Below, one piece after another: positions 56,035-64,000 of a stretch of DNA of 64,000 bases. The DNA is taken from the NCBI GenBank assembly GCA_963814055.1, contig CAWFBJ010000008.1, positions 1-64,000 of the forward strand, read 5' to 3'. Under the pieces are notes generated by a model. It saw nothing but the letters and a program-made list of their open reading frames with translations. It was not told the DNA's origin and made no database searches. A program made the translations under genes and the position numbers. Source of the stretch: AWTP1-13 sp963814055 (GTDB lineage Bacteria > Pseudomonadota > Alphaproteobacteria > Rhizobiales > Hyphomicrobiaceae). Positions within the stretch are counted from its first letter, which is position 1. Each line of letters starts with the position of its first letter.

Positions 56035-57033
56035 ATGCTGAGCAATGCGATATGGAAGACGGCCGTTCGGCTGCCCGCCGTGCTGCTGGCGGCGAGTTTG
56101 ATGCTTGCCGGCGCGGGCAGCGCCGTTGCGCCGACCCAGGCCCAGGACACGATCCGCATCGGGTTGCCGACCAAGACCTATTATCCCACCATCATCGCCG
56201 AGACGGCGGTGCGTCAGAAGCTGTTTGAGAAGGAAGGTATCAAGGCGGAGCTGACGATTTATCGCAGCGGTGCGGAGACCTTTGAGGCGATGGCGGCGGG
56301 CGCCGCTGACCTGCAGCTCAACTCCGCCGCACTCATTGCGGCGGGCCGCAAAAAGGGCGTGATGACCAAGGCCGTGGGCGGTGCCGCACTGGGCTACTAC
56401 GGCTGGTACATGATGGTGAAGACGAACTCCAAGATCACGCAGATTTCGGAGCTTGAGGGCAAAAAAATCGGCATCACTGCTGCCGGCTCGGCATCCGACG
56501 TCCTTGGGCGCTGGACCATGCAGGACCGCAAGGTGAAGTACACGACCGTGCCGCTCGGCGGCGGCGGACTCGTGCCGAACATGCTTTCGGGCAACGTCGA
56601 CGCCGTGGTGCTGTACTCTCCGCTGTCCTTCAAGATCATGCAGGAGAAGCAGGGGCGCAGCCTGATCGACTTTGGCGCGGAGGTGCAGCCGCACCTGAGC
56701 GGGCTTTGGATCGCGCCCGACAAGTTCATCCAGGACAAACCGCAGGTGGTACAGAAGACCATGAATGCGCTGTTCGGCGCGGTCGTCTTCCTGCAGGACA
56801 AGGCCAACCGCGCGGAAGCCGTCAAGATGATCGCCGAGATCGACGAGATCGCGCCGCAGGTGGCGGAGGCCGAGCTCGACGGCAACCTCGCCAAGATGTC
56901 GACCACAGGCGAGTTGAGGGAGGATTGGCTCAGCCGCGCGCTCGACCTTGCGCGGTTGGTCGGCATGACCGATCTCGCGCCGGTGGGCGAGATTTACGAC
57001 GCAAAGTTCAAGCCCGTGCCGACGAAGAAATGA
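56035..57033 (+). CDS. NitT/TauT-type ABC substrate-binding protein
   Basis: A 332-residue NMT1/SsuA-like binding protein. A Sec signal (AVRLPAVLLAASLMLAGAG, cut near TQAQD) is followed by IRIGLPTKTYYPTIIAETAV and the family LNSAALIAAGRKKGV region. GGGAGG eight bases before ATG 56035. It heads an operon with two permeases, one ATPase and two enzymes. The ligand is unknown; this fold binds sulfonates, nitrate, pyrimidines and similar small molecules. Confidence 0.87.
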   Translation: MLSNAIWKTAVRLPAVLLAASLMLAGAGSAVAPTQAQDTIRIGLPTKTYYPTIIAETAVRQKLFEKEGIKAELTIYRSGAETFEAMAAGAADLQLNSAALIAAGRKKGVMTKAVGGAALGYYGWYMMVKTNSKITQISELEGKKIGITAAGSASDVLGRWTMQDRKVKYTTVPLGGGGLVPNMLSGNVDAVVLYSPLSFKIMQEKQGRSLIDFGAEVQPHLSGLWIAPDKFIQDKPQVVQKTMNALFGAVVFLQDKANRAEAVKMIAEIDEIAPQVAEAELDGNLAKMSTTGELREDWLSRALDLARLVGMTDLAPVGEIYDAKFKPVPTKK

Positions 57034-57187
57034 TGCTTGCTGCCAAGCTTTCACCCGTCGTTCCGGAAGCCAAGGCTACGCCGAAGCTGTCCGGATCTGC
57101 AGGATTGGTGAACCCGCGGCAAGATCCTGGCTCTGCGCAATCGCGCCCCGGCGCGACCGCTACGGCCAGGATGACGGGTGATGTGAG

Positions 57188-57946
57188 GTGATCGTGAGCC
57201 GACTGGGTTTAATCACAGCCCGACTTGCCTTGCTCGCCCTCGTGCTGGCGGCGTGGGAGTGGTTGCCGCGTCTGGGAATTGTCAACCCACTGCTGCTGCC
57301 ACCGCTCTCGGACGTGCTGGCGATGCTGGGCCAGCTGCTCGGGCGTGCTCAGGTACATGAAGCCATTGCAGTCACGGCCGCCGAGGTGATCCTGGCGTTC
57401 GTCATCGCCGTGCCGCTCGGCGCCGCCATTGGCGTGCTGGCGGCGGAGAACGACTACTTCGGCGCCATCTTCAAGCCAATGCTGTTCTATGTGTTCAGCA
57501 TACCCAAATCGATTTTCCTGCCGATGTTCATTCTAGTGTTCGGCATCGGCTTCGGACAGAAGGTTGCCTACGCCGCGTTCTCCACCATCTTCGTCGTCAT
57601 CATGAGCGCAGCAGCAGCGGTGGAGTCGGTCAAGGCTGATCATGTGCTGGTCGCGCGTTCCTATGGTGCCAGCCGCAAACAGATCCTCACGCGGGTCTAT
57701 GTGCCCAGCATGATGCCGTTCCTGCTGGAGACGCTGCGCATCTCCATGATCTTCAATTTCACCGGCGTGATGATCGCGGAGATGTACGCTTCGCGCACCG
57801 GTATTGGTCACATGATTGCCAGCTGGGGCGAGAATTTCCAGATGCCGCAGCTGTTCGCCGGCGTGATTCTGCTGGCCACCGTGGCCATTGCCTTCAACGA
57901 AACCGTGCGCTGGCTGGAGACACGATGCAGCACTTGGCGGACGTGA
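57188..57946 (+). CDS. ABC permease (SsuC/TauC type), first of two
   Basis: A 252-residue permease with the BPD_transp_1 signature SYGASRKQILTRVYVPSMMP (EAA loop equivalent) and six helices. It begins with GTG and overlaps the ATPase by 22 bases. It differs from the second permease, so the channel may be a heterodimer. Confidence 0.88.
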   Translation: MIVSRLGLITARLALLALVLAAWEWLPRLGIVNPLLLPPLSDVLAMLGQLLGRAQVHEAIAVTAAEVILAFVIAVPLGAAIGVLAAENDYFGAIFKPMLFYVFSIPKSIFLPMFILVFGIGFGQKVAYAAFSTIFVVIMSAAAAVESVKADHVLVARSYGASRKQILTRVYVPSMMPFLLETLRISMIFNFTGVMIAEMYASRTGIGHMIASWGENFQMPQLFAGVILLATVAIAFNETVRWLETRCSTWRT

Positions 57947-58731
57947 GAGAGCTGCGCGCGCAGACCCAGGCGGCGGCTATCGAAGTGGCCGGACTGTCGC
58001 ATATCTACGAAGGTCGCGAGGGCCATGTGCCCGCGCTCGAGGACATCTCTCTGACCGTAGGCGCCGGGCGTTTCGTCGTGATCGTCGGCCCCAGCGGTTG
58101 CGGCAAGACCTCGCTCTTGATGATGATGGCGGGGCTCCGTCACCAGACTTCGGGCACTATCCTGTGCGCCGGCCGGCCCATCACCGAGCCTGATCCCGAC
58201 CGCGTCGGCGTGGTGTTCCAGGAGGCCAGCCTGTTTCCGTGGCTGACTGCGCTCGACAATATCGAATTCCCGCTCAGCATCCGCCACGCGCCGCGGGAGG
58301 AGCGCGGTAAGCGCGCCAACGCCATGCTGAATCTGGTGGGTTTGCAGGGTTTCAGTGGCCGCTACCCGCACGAGCTATCGGGCGGCATGAAGCAGCGTGT
58401 GTCCATCGCGCGGGGGCTGGTGCAGGACCCGCCCGTCCTGCTGATGGACGAGCCGTTCGCGGCACTCGATGAGCAGACGCGCATGACCATGGGGCACGAG
58501 CTGCTGCGCATCTGGTCGCAGACCGCCAAGACCGTGGTGTTCGTGACCCACAGCCTCACCGAAGCGGTGTATCTCGCCGACGAGGTGCTGGTGATGTCGG
58601 CCCGGCCGGGCCGCATCATCGACCGCATCGACATCACGCTGCCGCGGCCGCGCACCTACGAGATGATGGCAACCGATGTGTTCGGCAAGCTGCGCGAGCG
58701 CATCTGGCAACAGATTCGCAACGTGCCATGA
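57925..58731 (+). CDS. NitT/TauT-type ABC ATPase
   Basis: A 268-residue ATPase: Walker A GPSGCGKTS, Q-loop VFQEASLFPWLTALDN, signature ELSGGMKQRVSIARGL, Walker B VLLMDEPFAALD and H-switch VTHSLTEAVYLAD, all of the SsuB/TauB type. It overlaps both permease genes, upstream by 22 and downstream by 4 bases. Confidence 0.92.
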   Translation: MQHLADVRELRAQTQAAAIEVAGLSHIYEGREGHVPALEDISLTVGAGRFVVIVGPSGCGKTSLLMMMAGLRHQTSGTILCAGRPITEPDPDRVGVVFQEASLFPWLTALDNIEFPLSIRHAPREERGKRANAMLNLVGLQGFSGRYPHELSGGMKQRVSIARGLVQDPPVLLMDEPFAALDEQTRMTMGHELLRIWSQTAKTVVFVTHSLTEAVYLADEVLVMSARPGRIIDRIDITLPRPRTYEMMATDVFGKLRERIWQQIRNVP

Positions 58732-59552
58732 ACAGTGCCATGCGACGACCTGCACCCGCCACCGTTCGCCGCCTGATCTTGGTGCTCATCCTTGTCTTGT
58801 GGGAGTTGGTGCCGCGTACAGGCCTGCTGGCGGAGCTGTTCCTGCCCTCGCTGTCGAAGACGCTGATCGTGCTGGTGCAGAACTGGGACGAGTATGCGCA
58901 CGCCCTCTTGGTGACGCTCTACGAGGTGGCGCTCGCGATGCTGATCGCCTGTGGTGGTGGCATCCTGATCGGCGCGCTGGTCGGTGGGCTCGCCGTGTTG
59001 CGCAACCTGCTGTTGCCGGTGTTCTCCAGCCTGTATGCCGTGCCGATCGTAATCCTCTATCCGATCTTCACCGCCTGGTTTGGCATCGGCTCGGAATCCA
59101 AGATCGCTTTTGCCGGAATATACGGCTTTTTCCCGGTCATGCTCTCGACCGCGGCGGGCATACGCACCATCGACCAGCAGCTGCTACTCGCCGCCCGCAG
59201 CATGGGCGCCACCGTGCCGCAGCAAATCACGCGCGTGATCATCCCGGCCTCGATCCCGACAGTGCTTGCAGGCCTCCGTCTCGGCGGGGCGCTGGCGATC
59301 ATCGGGGTGGTGGTGTCGGAGATGCTCACTTCGTCGGCGGGCATCGGATATGTCGTCACGCGGTATCGCACCGTGCTCGATAGTCCGCGTGTGTTCGCCG
59401 CCATTCTTATGATCCTGGTGTTGTCCGTGCTGTTTGATCTGATCGCCCGTGCTGTCGAGCGTCGCACGCTGGCATGGCAGACGGCAGGACGGCGCGAGCG
59501 CGGTGCGCCCGCCCGTGAAGCGACCTTGGCCAGCGCCCCGGCTCCGGCTTAA
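58728..59552 (+). CDS. ABC permease (SsuC/TauC type), second of two
   Basis: A 274-residue permease with the loop ARSMGATVPQQITRVIIPAS and the same six-helix layout. ATG overlaps the ATPase stop (ATGA). Presence of two non-identical permeases around one ATPase is unlike the usual Ssu/Tau operons, which have one. Confidence 0.88.
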   Translation: MNSAMRRPAPATVRRLILVLILVLWELVPRTGLLAELFLPSLSKTLIVLVQNWDEYAHALLVTLYEVALAMLIACGGGILIGALVGGLAVLRNLLLPVFSSLYAVPIVILYPIFTAWFGIGSESKIAFAGIYGFFPVMLSTAAGIRTIDQQLLLAARSMGATVPQQITRVIIPASIPTVLAGLRLGGALAIIGVVVSEMLTSSAGIGYVVTRYRTVLDSPRVFAAILMILVLSVLFDLIARAVERRTLAWQTAGRRERGAPAREATLASAPAPA

Positions 59553-59570
59553 TTGAAAAAGAGAGTAGCC

Positions 59571-60611
59571 ATGGCTCAGCAGCTTCTGCCCACCACCGTC
59601 GTCGGCAGCTATCCCCAGCCTGACTGGCTTGTGAACCGCGAGATGCTGTCAAAGACGGTCCCACGCGTGCGCATGGACATCTGGCGCGTGCCGGAAGCCT
59701 GGCTTGAGCAGGCACAGGACGATGCCACGCTCCTTGCCATCCGCGACATGGAGCGGGCCGGCATCGACATCATCACCGACGGCGAGATTCGGCGCGAGAG
59801 CTATTCCAACCGCTTCGCCACCGCGCTGGAGGGCATTGACACGGCCAAGCCGGGCCAAGTGAAGGCCCGGTCGGGCCACGAGACGCCGGTACCGCGCGTG
59901 GTCAGCAAAATCAGGCGCAAGGGCCCGGTGGAAGTGCGCGACATGCAGTTCTTACGCAAGAGCACCGACCGCATCGCCAAGATCACGCTGCCCGGCCCCT
60001 TCACCATGAGCCAGCAGGCGATCAACGAGTTCTACAAGGATGCCGACGAGATGGTGATGGATTACGCCGTTGCCGTGAACGCGGAGGCCCATGATCTGGT
60101 AGCCGCCGGCGCCGACATCATCCAGCTAGACGAACCCTGGCTTCGCAACGATCCAGATGCCGCCAAGCGCATCGCCGTCAAGGCCATCAATCGCGCGCTC
60201 GAGGGCCTGAAGGTGCCCACCATCGTGCATCTGTGCTTCGGCTATGCCGCGCTGGTGCCGGGCGAGACCAAGCCGGTCGGCTACTCGTTCCTGCCGCAGC
60301 TTGCGGACACGACCGCCGAGCAGATCTCCATCGAGGCGGCGCAGCCCAAGCTCGATCTCGGCGTGCTGAAGGATCTGGCGCCCAAGAAGGTCATGCTTGG
60401 CGTGCTGGATCTCAATGCACCGGCCGCCGAGACGCCTCAGGTCGTAGCCGAGCGCATCCGCGCCGGGTTGAAATATGTGGCCGCGGATAAGCTGATCCCA
60501 GCCCCCGACTGCGGCATGAAATACCTGCCGCGCGACGTCGCGTTTGCGAAGCTGGAGGCGTTGAGCAAGGGCGCCGCCATTGTACGCAAGGAGCTGAGCG
60601 GTGACGTTTAA
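59571..60611 (+). CDS. MetE catalytic-domain protein (cobalamin-independent methyltransferase-like)
   Basis: A 346-residue TIM-barrel matching only the C-terminal half of MetE. The Zn ligands are conserved: His220 and Cys222 (TIVHLCFGY), Glu255 and Cys314 (PAPDCGMKYLP); DGEIRRESYSN and QLDEPWLRND are also family motifs. Such stand-alone proteins transfer methyl groups, but the N-terminal half that helps bind folate is absent. It ends an ABC operon, so the methyl donor may be the imported ligand. Confidence 0.88.
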   Translation: MAQQLLPTTVVGSYPQPDWLVNREMLSKTVPRVRMDIWRVPEAWLEQAQDDATLLAIRDMERAGIDIITDGEIRRESYSNRFATALEGIDTAKPGQVKARSGHETPVPRVVSKIRRKGPVEVRDMQFLRKSTDRIAKITLPGPFTMSQQAINEFYKDADEMVMDYAVAVNAEAHDLVAAGADIIQLDEPWLRNDPDAAKRIAVKAINRALEGLKVPTIVHLCFGYAALVPGETKPVGYSFLPQLADTTAEQISIEAAQPKLDLGVLKDLAPKKVMLGVLDLNAPAAETPQVVAERIRAGLKYVAADKLIPAPDCGMKYLPRDVAFAKLEALSKGAAIVRKELSGDV

Positions 60612-60614
60612 GGT

Positions 60615-61427
60615 TCAGAGCGCCGCCAGCGAGGTGTTTTTCTTGTCCGTGATCAGCATCGAGCCCGGCTTGTGGGTGATGCAGATCGACGGGCGCGCGG
60701 CCTCGATCGCCACCTGTGGCGTCACCCCGCAGGCCCAGAACACCGGCAGCTGATCGGTCGTCATCTCGGGCGGATCGCCCCAGTCGGGGCGCATGATATC
60801 CTTGACGCCGATCGCCTCTGGAATTCCCAGATGTACCGGTGCGCCATGTACGGCCGGAAAGCGCGAGGTGATCTGAATAGCGCGAATTGCATTGGCCGGC
60901 GTAAACGGTCGCATCGATACGACCATCTTGCCCTTGAAGCGGCCGGCGGGAACGCAATCGATGTTGGTGCGGTACATGGGAACCGTGGTGTCGCGCTCGA
61001 CGTGCTGCAGGGGGATGCCCTCCTGCAGTATCGGCAGCTCGAAGGAGAACGAGCAGCCGAGCACGAATGTGACGAGATCGTTCGACCAGTATTTGCGGAT
61101 GTCGGTCGGCTCGTCGACCAGTTCGCCGTCCTTGAACACGCGATAGCGCGGCACGTCCGTTCGAATATCGATGTCGCCGAGGTCCGGAAGCGACGGGTCC
61201 CCCGGCGAGCCGATGCCGATGACCGGGCATGGCTTGGGATTGCGCTGGCAGAACGCGGCGAACTCCTGGGCCGTCTCCAGGGGTAAGATGCAGAGATTGC
61301 CTTGAACATAATCAGGCGCGATGCCTGCGGTGTGGCCCGTGTATTCGCCGGCGCGGATGATCCGCCGTGCTTCGTGCAATTCTATAATTCGCATCATGTT
61401 TACAGCCGGAGCCACAGTCTTTTGCAT
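60615..61427 (-). CDS. DUF1445 / YcsI-type putative hydro-lyase
   Basis: A 270-residue protein of the family named putative hydro-lyase, D-glutamate cyclase-like: YTGHTAGIAPDYVQGNLCIL, DIRKYWSNDLVTFVLGCSFS and DWGDPPEMTTDQLPVFWACG. It is convergent with and almost touches the MetE-like gene (3 bases apart). The biochemical role in this locus is unknown. The start could also be the second or third Met (near 61,397). Confidence 0.85.
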   Translation of the reverse strand: MQKTVAPAVNMMRIIELHEARRIIRAGEYTGHTAGIAPDYVQGNLCILPLETAQEFAAFCQRNPKPCPVIGIGSPGDPSLPDLGDIDIRTDVPRYRVFKDGELVDEPTDIRKYWSNDLVTFVLGCSFSFELPILQEGIPLQHVERDTTVPMYRTNIDCVPAGRFKGKMVVSMRPFTPANAIRAIQITSRFPAVHGAPVHLGIPEAIGVKDIMRPDWGDPPEMTTDQLPVFWACGVTPQVAIEAARPSICITHKPGSMLITDKKNTSLAAL

Positions 61428-61604
61428 GGCGAGCCTCTGAGGTTCGAGAGGTGGTGATTATGCCCGCCGATGCGCGTTCGTCAAAAGCACATTCGCTTCC
61501 TGACGCACCTTGCTGACTTGGCCCAGCTCTCTCCGGCGCAGCGCATCGTCAAAGTGCCAAACAGGGCGATGCGAAGTCCGGCTAAATAATCATGCGACTA
61601 CTCC
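61428..61604. other. Intergenic region
   Basis: No gene seen in this stretch between divergent units; the promoter of the ArsR-SRPBCC operon follows. Confidence 0.4.
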
Positions 61605-61660
61605 TTGACAGGGCGTGCTTGCCGAATTAATTAACCTAATGGTTATTTAACCGATCGGTT
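61605..61660 (+). promoter_or_regulatory. Promoter and double operator of the ArsR-SRPBCC operon
   Basis: TTGACA (61605-61610), 17 bases, then TAATTA (61628-61633). Overlapping and following it are two identical palindromes AACC-N4-GGTT, 61633-61644 and 61649-61660, 16 bases apart. The downstream one ends 6 bases before the ATG, leaving no clear ribosome-binding site. The arrangement suits autorepression by the ArsR protein. Confidence 0.55.
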
Positions 61661-61666
61661 CATTGC

Positions 61667-62017
61667 ATGCCTACAGATCGCCTCAGCACCACGTTCGCGG
61701 CCCTGGCCGATCCGACGCGCCGCGCCATCCTGGCCCGGCTCACGCTCGGCGAGACGTCGGTGTCGGAGCTGGCCGAGCCCTTCGACATGAGCCTGCCCGC
61801 CATCTCCAAGCATCTCAAGGTACTGGAGCGTGCCGGCCTGATCGCGCGCGGACGCGAGGCGCAGTGGCGGCCCTGCCGGCTGGAAGCCACGCCGCTGAAG
61901 GATATCGATGCGTGGCTCGAGCGTTACCGGCTTTTCTGGGAGCAGAGCTTCGACCGCTTGGATCAGTATCTCGTCAAACTACAAGCAAAGGAGAAGAGGA
62001 ATGCTCGCAAGAAATAG
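61667..62017 (+). CDS. ArsR-family regulator of the SRPBCC-linked type
   Basis: A 116-residue HTH protein: FAALADPTRRAILARLTLGE and SLPAISKHLKVLERAGLIAR. It lacks a Cys cluster and has the C-terminus WEQSFDRLDQYLVKLQ, typical of regulators paired with an AHSA1 protein. It overlaps the SRPBCC gene by 17 bases. Confidence 0.9.
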   Translation: MPTDRLSTTFAALADPTRRAILARLTLGETSVSELAEPFDMSLPAISKHLKVLERAGLIARGREAQWRPCRLEATPLKDIDAWLERYRLFWEQSFDRLDQYLVKLQAKEKRNARKK

Positions 62018-62492
62018 CAGCGCCATGACGCTGACGCTCCCATCGGACCGGGAGATCGTGCTTTCGCGCGTGTTTAACGCACCGCGCCGCCTCGTGTTCG
62101 AGGCGTGGACCAATCCTGAACACGTCAAGCAGTGGTACGGCTGCAGCATCATGACGCTGCCCATCTGCGAGATCGATTTGCGTGTGGGCGGCACCTACCG
62201 ATATGTCATGTGCGATCCCGGCGGCATGAACCACACGATGCAAGGTGTCTATCGCGAGATTACGCCGCCGGCGCGACTGGTCTACACCGAGCGCTATGTA
62301 ACCGAGGGCTTCACCAGCAACGATGCGCTCGTCACCGTGCTGTTTGCCGAGCACGACGGCATGACGACGCTGACCAGCACGATCCTCCACCAGTCGAAGG
62401 CCGATCGCGACGCACATCTCGGCACCGGCATGGAGAAGGGCGCTGCCGAAGTCTACGACCGGCTCGCGGCGCATATCGAGGCAATGGCCTGA
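62001..62492 (+). CDS. SRPBCC / AHSA1-like protein
   Basis: A 163-residue helix-grip protein: REIVLSRVFNAPRRLVFEAW and the family segment TNPEHVKQWYG. It has a ligand pocket but no known catalytic residues. Translation is coupled to the ArsR gene. Confidence 0.88.
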   Translation: MLARNSSAMTLTLPSDREIVLSRVFNAPRRLVFEAWTNPEHVKQWYGCSIMTLPICEIDLRVGGTYRYVMCDPGGMNHTMQGVYREITPPARLVYTERYVTEGFTSNDALVTVLFAEHDGMTTLTSTILHQSKADRDAHLGTGMEKGAAEVYDRLAAHIEAMA

Positions 62493-62551
62493 GTGTTGCC
62501 ACGTTGAACGCATCAAAGCGTTGTGTAACTGCCGACAAAGTGGAGCATGAC

Positions 62552-62995
62552 ATGGCCATTCAAGAGAAAATGTCACCGGTTACGCCTTATCTCACCGTAA
62601 GAGGCGCCATTGACGCAATCGCTTTCTACAAGAAGGCATTCGGCGCAACGGAGAATGTGCGCATGCCGGCACCGGACGGGAAGCGCCTGATACACGCCGA
62701 CATCACCATCAATGGTGGCAGGGTTCTGATGTCGGACGAGTTTCCCGAGCATAGCGACGAGTGCGGAGGAGCCGCGTTCGTGCCGACACCTGACAAGCCG
62801 GTGGGCGTGGCTATTGCGCTGCACTATGCCAAGCCGGTTGAAATCGATGCCACGTATCGCCGCGCCATTGAGGCGGGGTGCAAGAGCGTGCAGGAGCCCC
62901 AGGATATGTTCTGGGAGGCGCGTTTCGCCATGCTCAGCGACCCGTTCGGGCATCGCTGGATGTTGAATGCGCCGCTGCCGGCCAAGAAGGCGTAG
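62552..62995 (+). CDS. VOC-family protein (PhnB-like)
   Basis: A 147-residue protein of the vicinal oxygen chelate fold: VTPYLTVRGAIDAIAFYKKA and the end DMFWEARFAMLSDPFGHRWM, typical of PhnB-like glyoxalase/bleomycin-resistance proteins. It lies 59 bases after the SRPBCC gene. Confidence 0.88.
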   Translation: MAIQEKMSPVTPYLTVRGAIDAIAFYKKAFGATENVRMPAPDGKRLIHADITINGGRVLMSDEFPEHSDECGGAAFVPTPDKPVGVAIALHYAKPVEIDATYRRAIEAGCKSVQEPQDMFWEARFAMLSDPFGHRWMLNAPLPAKKA

Positions 62996-63059
62996 ACACG
63001 CGTGACAATGGATCGTGCGCTCGCCCCAATTACAAAAGCAACGACAGGATTGCTCATCT

Positions 63060-63479
63060 ATGGCCGCTCAAACCGAACCGATCTCGAACTCGGCGCTCAT
63101 CTCGAACAAGGCGCTTTGGTCAGGCCGTATCCTCAGCGGTCTCGTCGTTGCGTTCCTGCTGCTCGACGGCGCCATCAAGCTCATTCCGCTGGATATCGTG
63201 GTGCAGACCTCGCAGGAGCTCGGCATCCCGGTTCATCTGGCACGAACGCTCGGTGTTCTGACGCTTGCCGCTACAATCCTCTACGCCATCCCGCGCACGT
63301 CGGTGCTCGGCGCGATCCTGCTCACCGGATATCTCGGTGGCGCGATCTACACGCACGTGCGCGCCGGAAGCCCACTGCTCACGCATACGTTGTTCGGCGC
63401 CTACCTCGGCTTGCTGATCTGGGGTGGGCTCTGGCTGCGTGACGACCGGGTCCGGGCGCTTATTCCCTTCGCGCGCTGA
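63060..63479 (+). CDS. DoxX-like membrane protein
   Basis: A 139-residue protein with four helices starting ALWSGRILSGLVVAFLLLDG, with GAILLTGYLGGAIYTHVRAG as the family core. It is in the same-strand run after the VOC gene; such ArsR-SRPBCC-VOC-DoxX groups are common in Hyphomicrobiales. Confidence 0.85.
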   Translation: MAAQTEPISNSALISNKALWSGRILSGLVVAFLLLDGAIKLIPLDIVVQTSQELGIPVHLARTLGVLTLAATILYAIPRTSVLGAILLTGYLGGAIYTHVRAGSPLLTHTLFGAYLGLLIWGGLWLRDDRVRALIPFAR

Positions 63480-63509
63480 TTCCGCGCTCAACCAGAAAGG
63501 AGATCGTTC

Positions 63510-63992
63510 ATGAAGGCAGAACCGCAAAAAGAGCATCAGTGGCTGCAGCAGCTCGTCGGAGAATGGACCTCCGAAGCCGAATGTTCGATGGGCCCCGGAC
63601 AGCCCGCCACGAAGAGCTACGGCACCGAGCGCGTGCGCATGGTGGGAGGCGTGTGGATGGTGGGCGAAGGCCAGGGAGAGATGCCCGGCGGTGGCACAGC
63701 CACCATGATCATGACGCTGGGCTACGACCCGCAGAAGAAGAAGTATCTGGGCACGTGGATCGGCTCGATGATGACCCACATGTGGCACTACGACGGCGAA
63801 ATGGACGCCGAGGGCCGCATCCTGACTCTGAGTGCCGAGGGCCCCAGCATGGCCGGTGACGGTACGATGGCGAAATATCAGGACATCATCGAGATCAAGA
63901 GCAAGGATCATCGCACGCTGTCGTCGCGCGTGCTCGGACCCGACGGCACCTGGAACCACTTCATGACGGCGCACTACCGTCGCAAGAAGTGA
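63510..63992 (+). CDS. DUF1579 protein
   Basis: A 160-residue beta-barrel-like protein: EHQWLQQLVGEWTSEAECSM and TMIMTLGYDPQKKKYLGTWI. AAGGAGAT lies 8 bases before ATG 63510. It closes the ArsR-SRPBCC-VOC-DoxX run. The function is unknown. Confidence 0.85.
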   Translation: MKAEPQKEHQWLQQLVGEWTSEAECSMGPGQPATKSYGTERVRMVGGVWMVGEGQGEMPGGGTATMIMTLGYDPQKKKYLGTWIGSMMTHMWHYDGEMDAEGRILTLSAEGPSMAGDGTMAKYQDIIEIKSKDHRTLSSRVLGPDGTWNHFMTAHYRRKK

Positions 63993-64000
63993 TGATCGTT

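Overview
The window is best read as two unrelated pieces of bacterial DNA joined near position 9,655. Bases 1 to about 9,652 look like an Acidobacteria-type (Blastocatellia-like) genome: a radical SAM selenoprotein, an Nfu-type Fe-S scaffold, the heat-shock set hrcA-grpE-dnaK-dnaJ on the minus strand, then rpmH-rnpA-yidD-yidC on the plus strand, with palindromic repeats between the genes. yidC stops in mid-gene, and from there to 64,000 the content is alphaproteobacterial (Hyphomicrobiales-like): RpoZ, CsbD, DUF1127, Liv/TRAP/NitT transporters, a GcvA-type LysR regulator and acyl-CoA catabolism. The taxonomic placement rests on gene content and protein character read by eye, not on a search.

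Sequence quality is uneven. dnaJ, dnaK, grpE, hrcA, rpmH, rnpA and yidC all carry frame breaks or an in-frame stop, as do parts of the second piece (14.7-18.1 kb, livG/livF, one gene near 39 kb, the TRAP genes at 48.3-51.4 kb). Most other long genes are intact. I treat most breaks as probable sequence errors and keep those loci as CDS with the break described; clear remnants are listed as pseudogenes.

Layout of the second piece. 9.7-14.6 kb: small stress-type and hypothetical genes, a thermonuclease, a SRAP remnant, rpoZ and two J-domain proteins. 14.7-19.6 kb: an ArsR-regulated module (flavoprotein with a Cys-rich tail, DsbA/HCCA-isomerase-like protein, two MFS carriers). 19.9-25.1 kb: mixed genes and an ABC-2 exporter. 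25.3-27.2 kb: a TetR gene divergent from an NAD(P)-binding protein and a DUF1772 protein. 27.3-31.9 kb: a Liv-type uptake operon. 32.2-41.3 kb: a GATase, then a tightly packed acyl-CoA catabolic operon resembling in composition the cyclohexanecarboxylate route (BadI-like hydrolase, CoA ligase, hydratase, SDR, acyl-CoA dehydrogenase, 3-hydroxyacyl-CoA dehydrogenases, DUF4286, DHDPS family). 41.3-48.3 kb: exported protein, Kef antiporter, M24 peptidase, ABM monooxygenase, TPR protein and a partial copy of the ABM gene. 48.4-51.4 kb: a TRAP transporter. 51.6-54.8 kb: MFS, GST and small proteins. 54.9-61.4 kb: LysR, a NitT/TauT-type ABC importer with two permeases, a MetE catalytic-domain protein and a DUF1445 protein. 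61.6-64 kb: ArsR-SRPBCC-VOC-DoxX-DUF1579.

The most notable signals are an unannotated selenocysteine codon with a SECIS-like hairpin (847-879), the chimeric join, the BadI-like operon next to a Liv importer, the NitT-MetE-DUF1445 operon, and a duplicated 3' gene end flanking the TPR gene.
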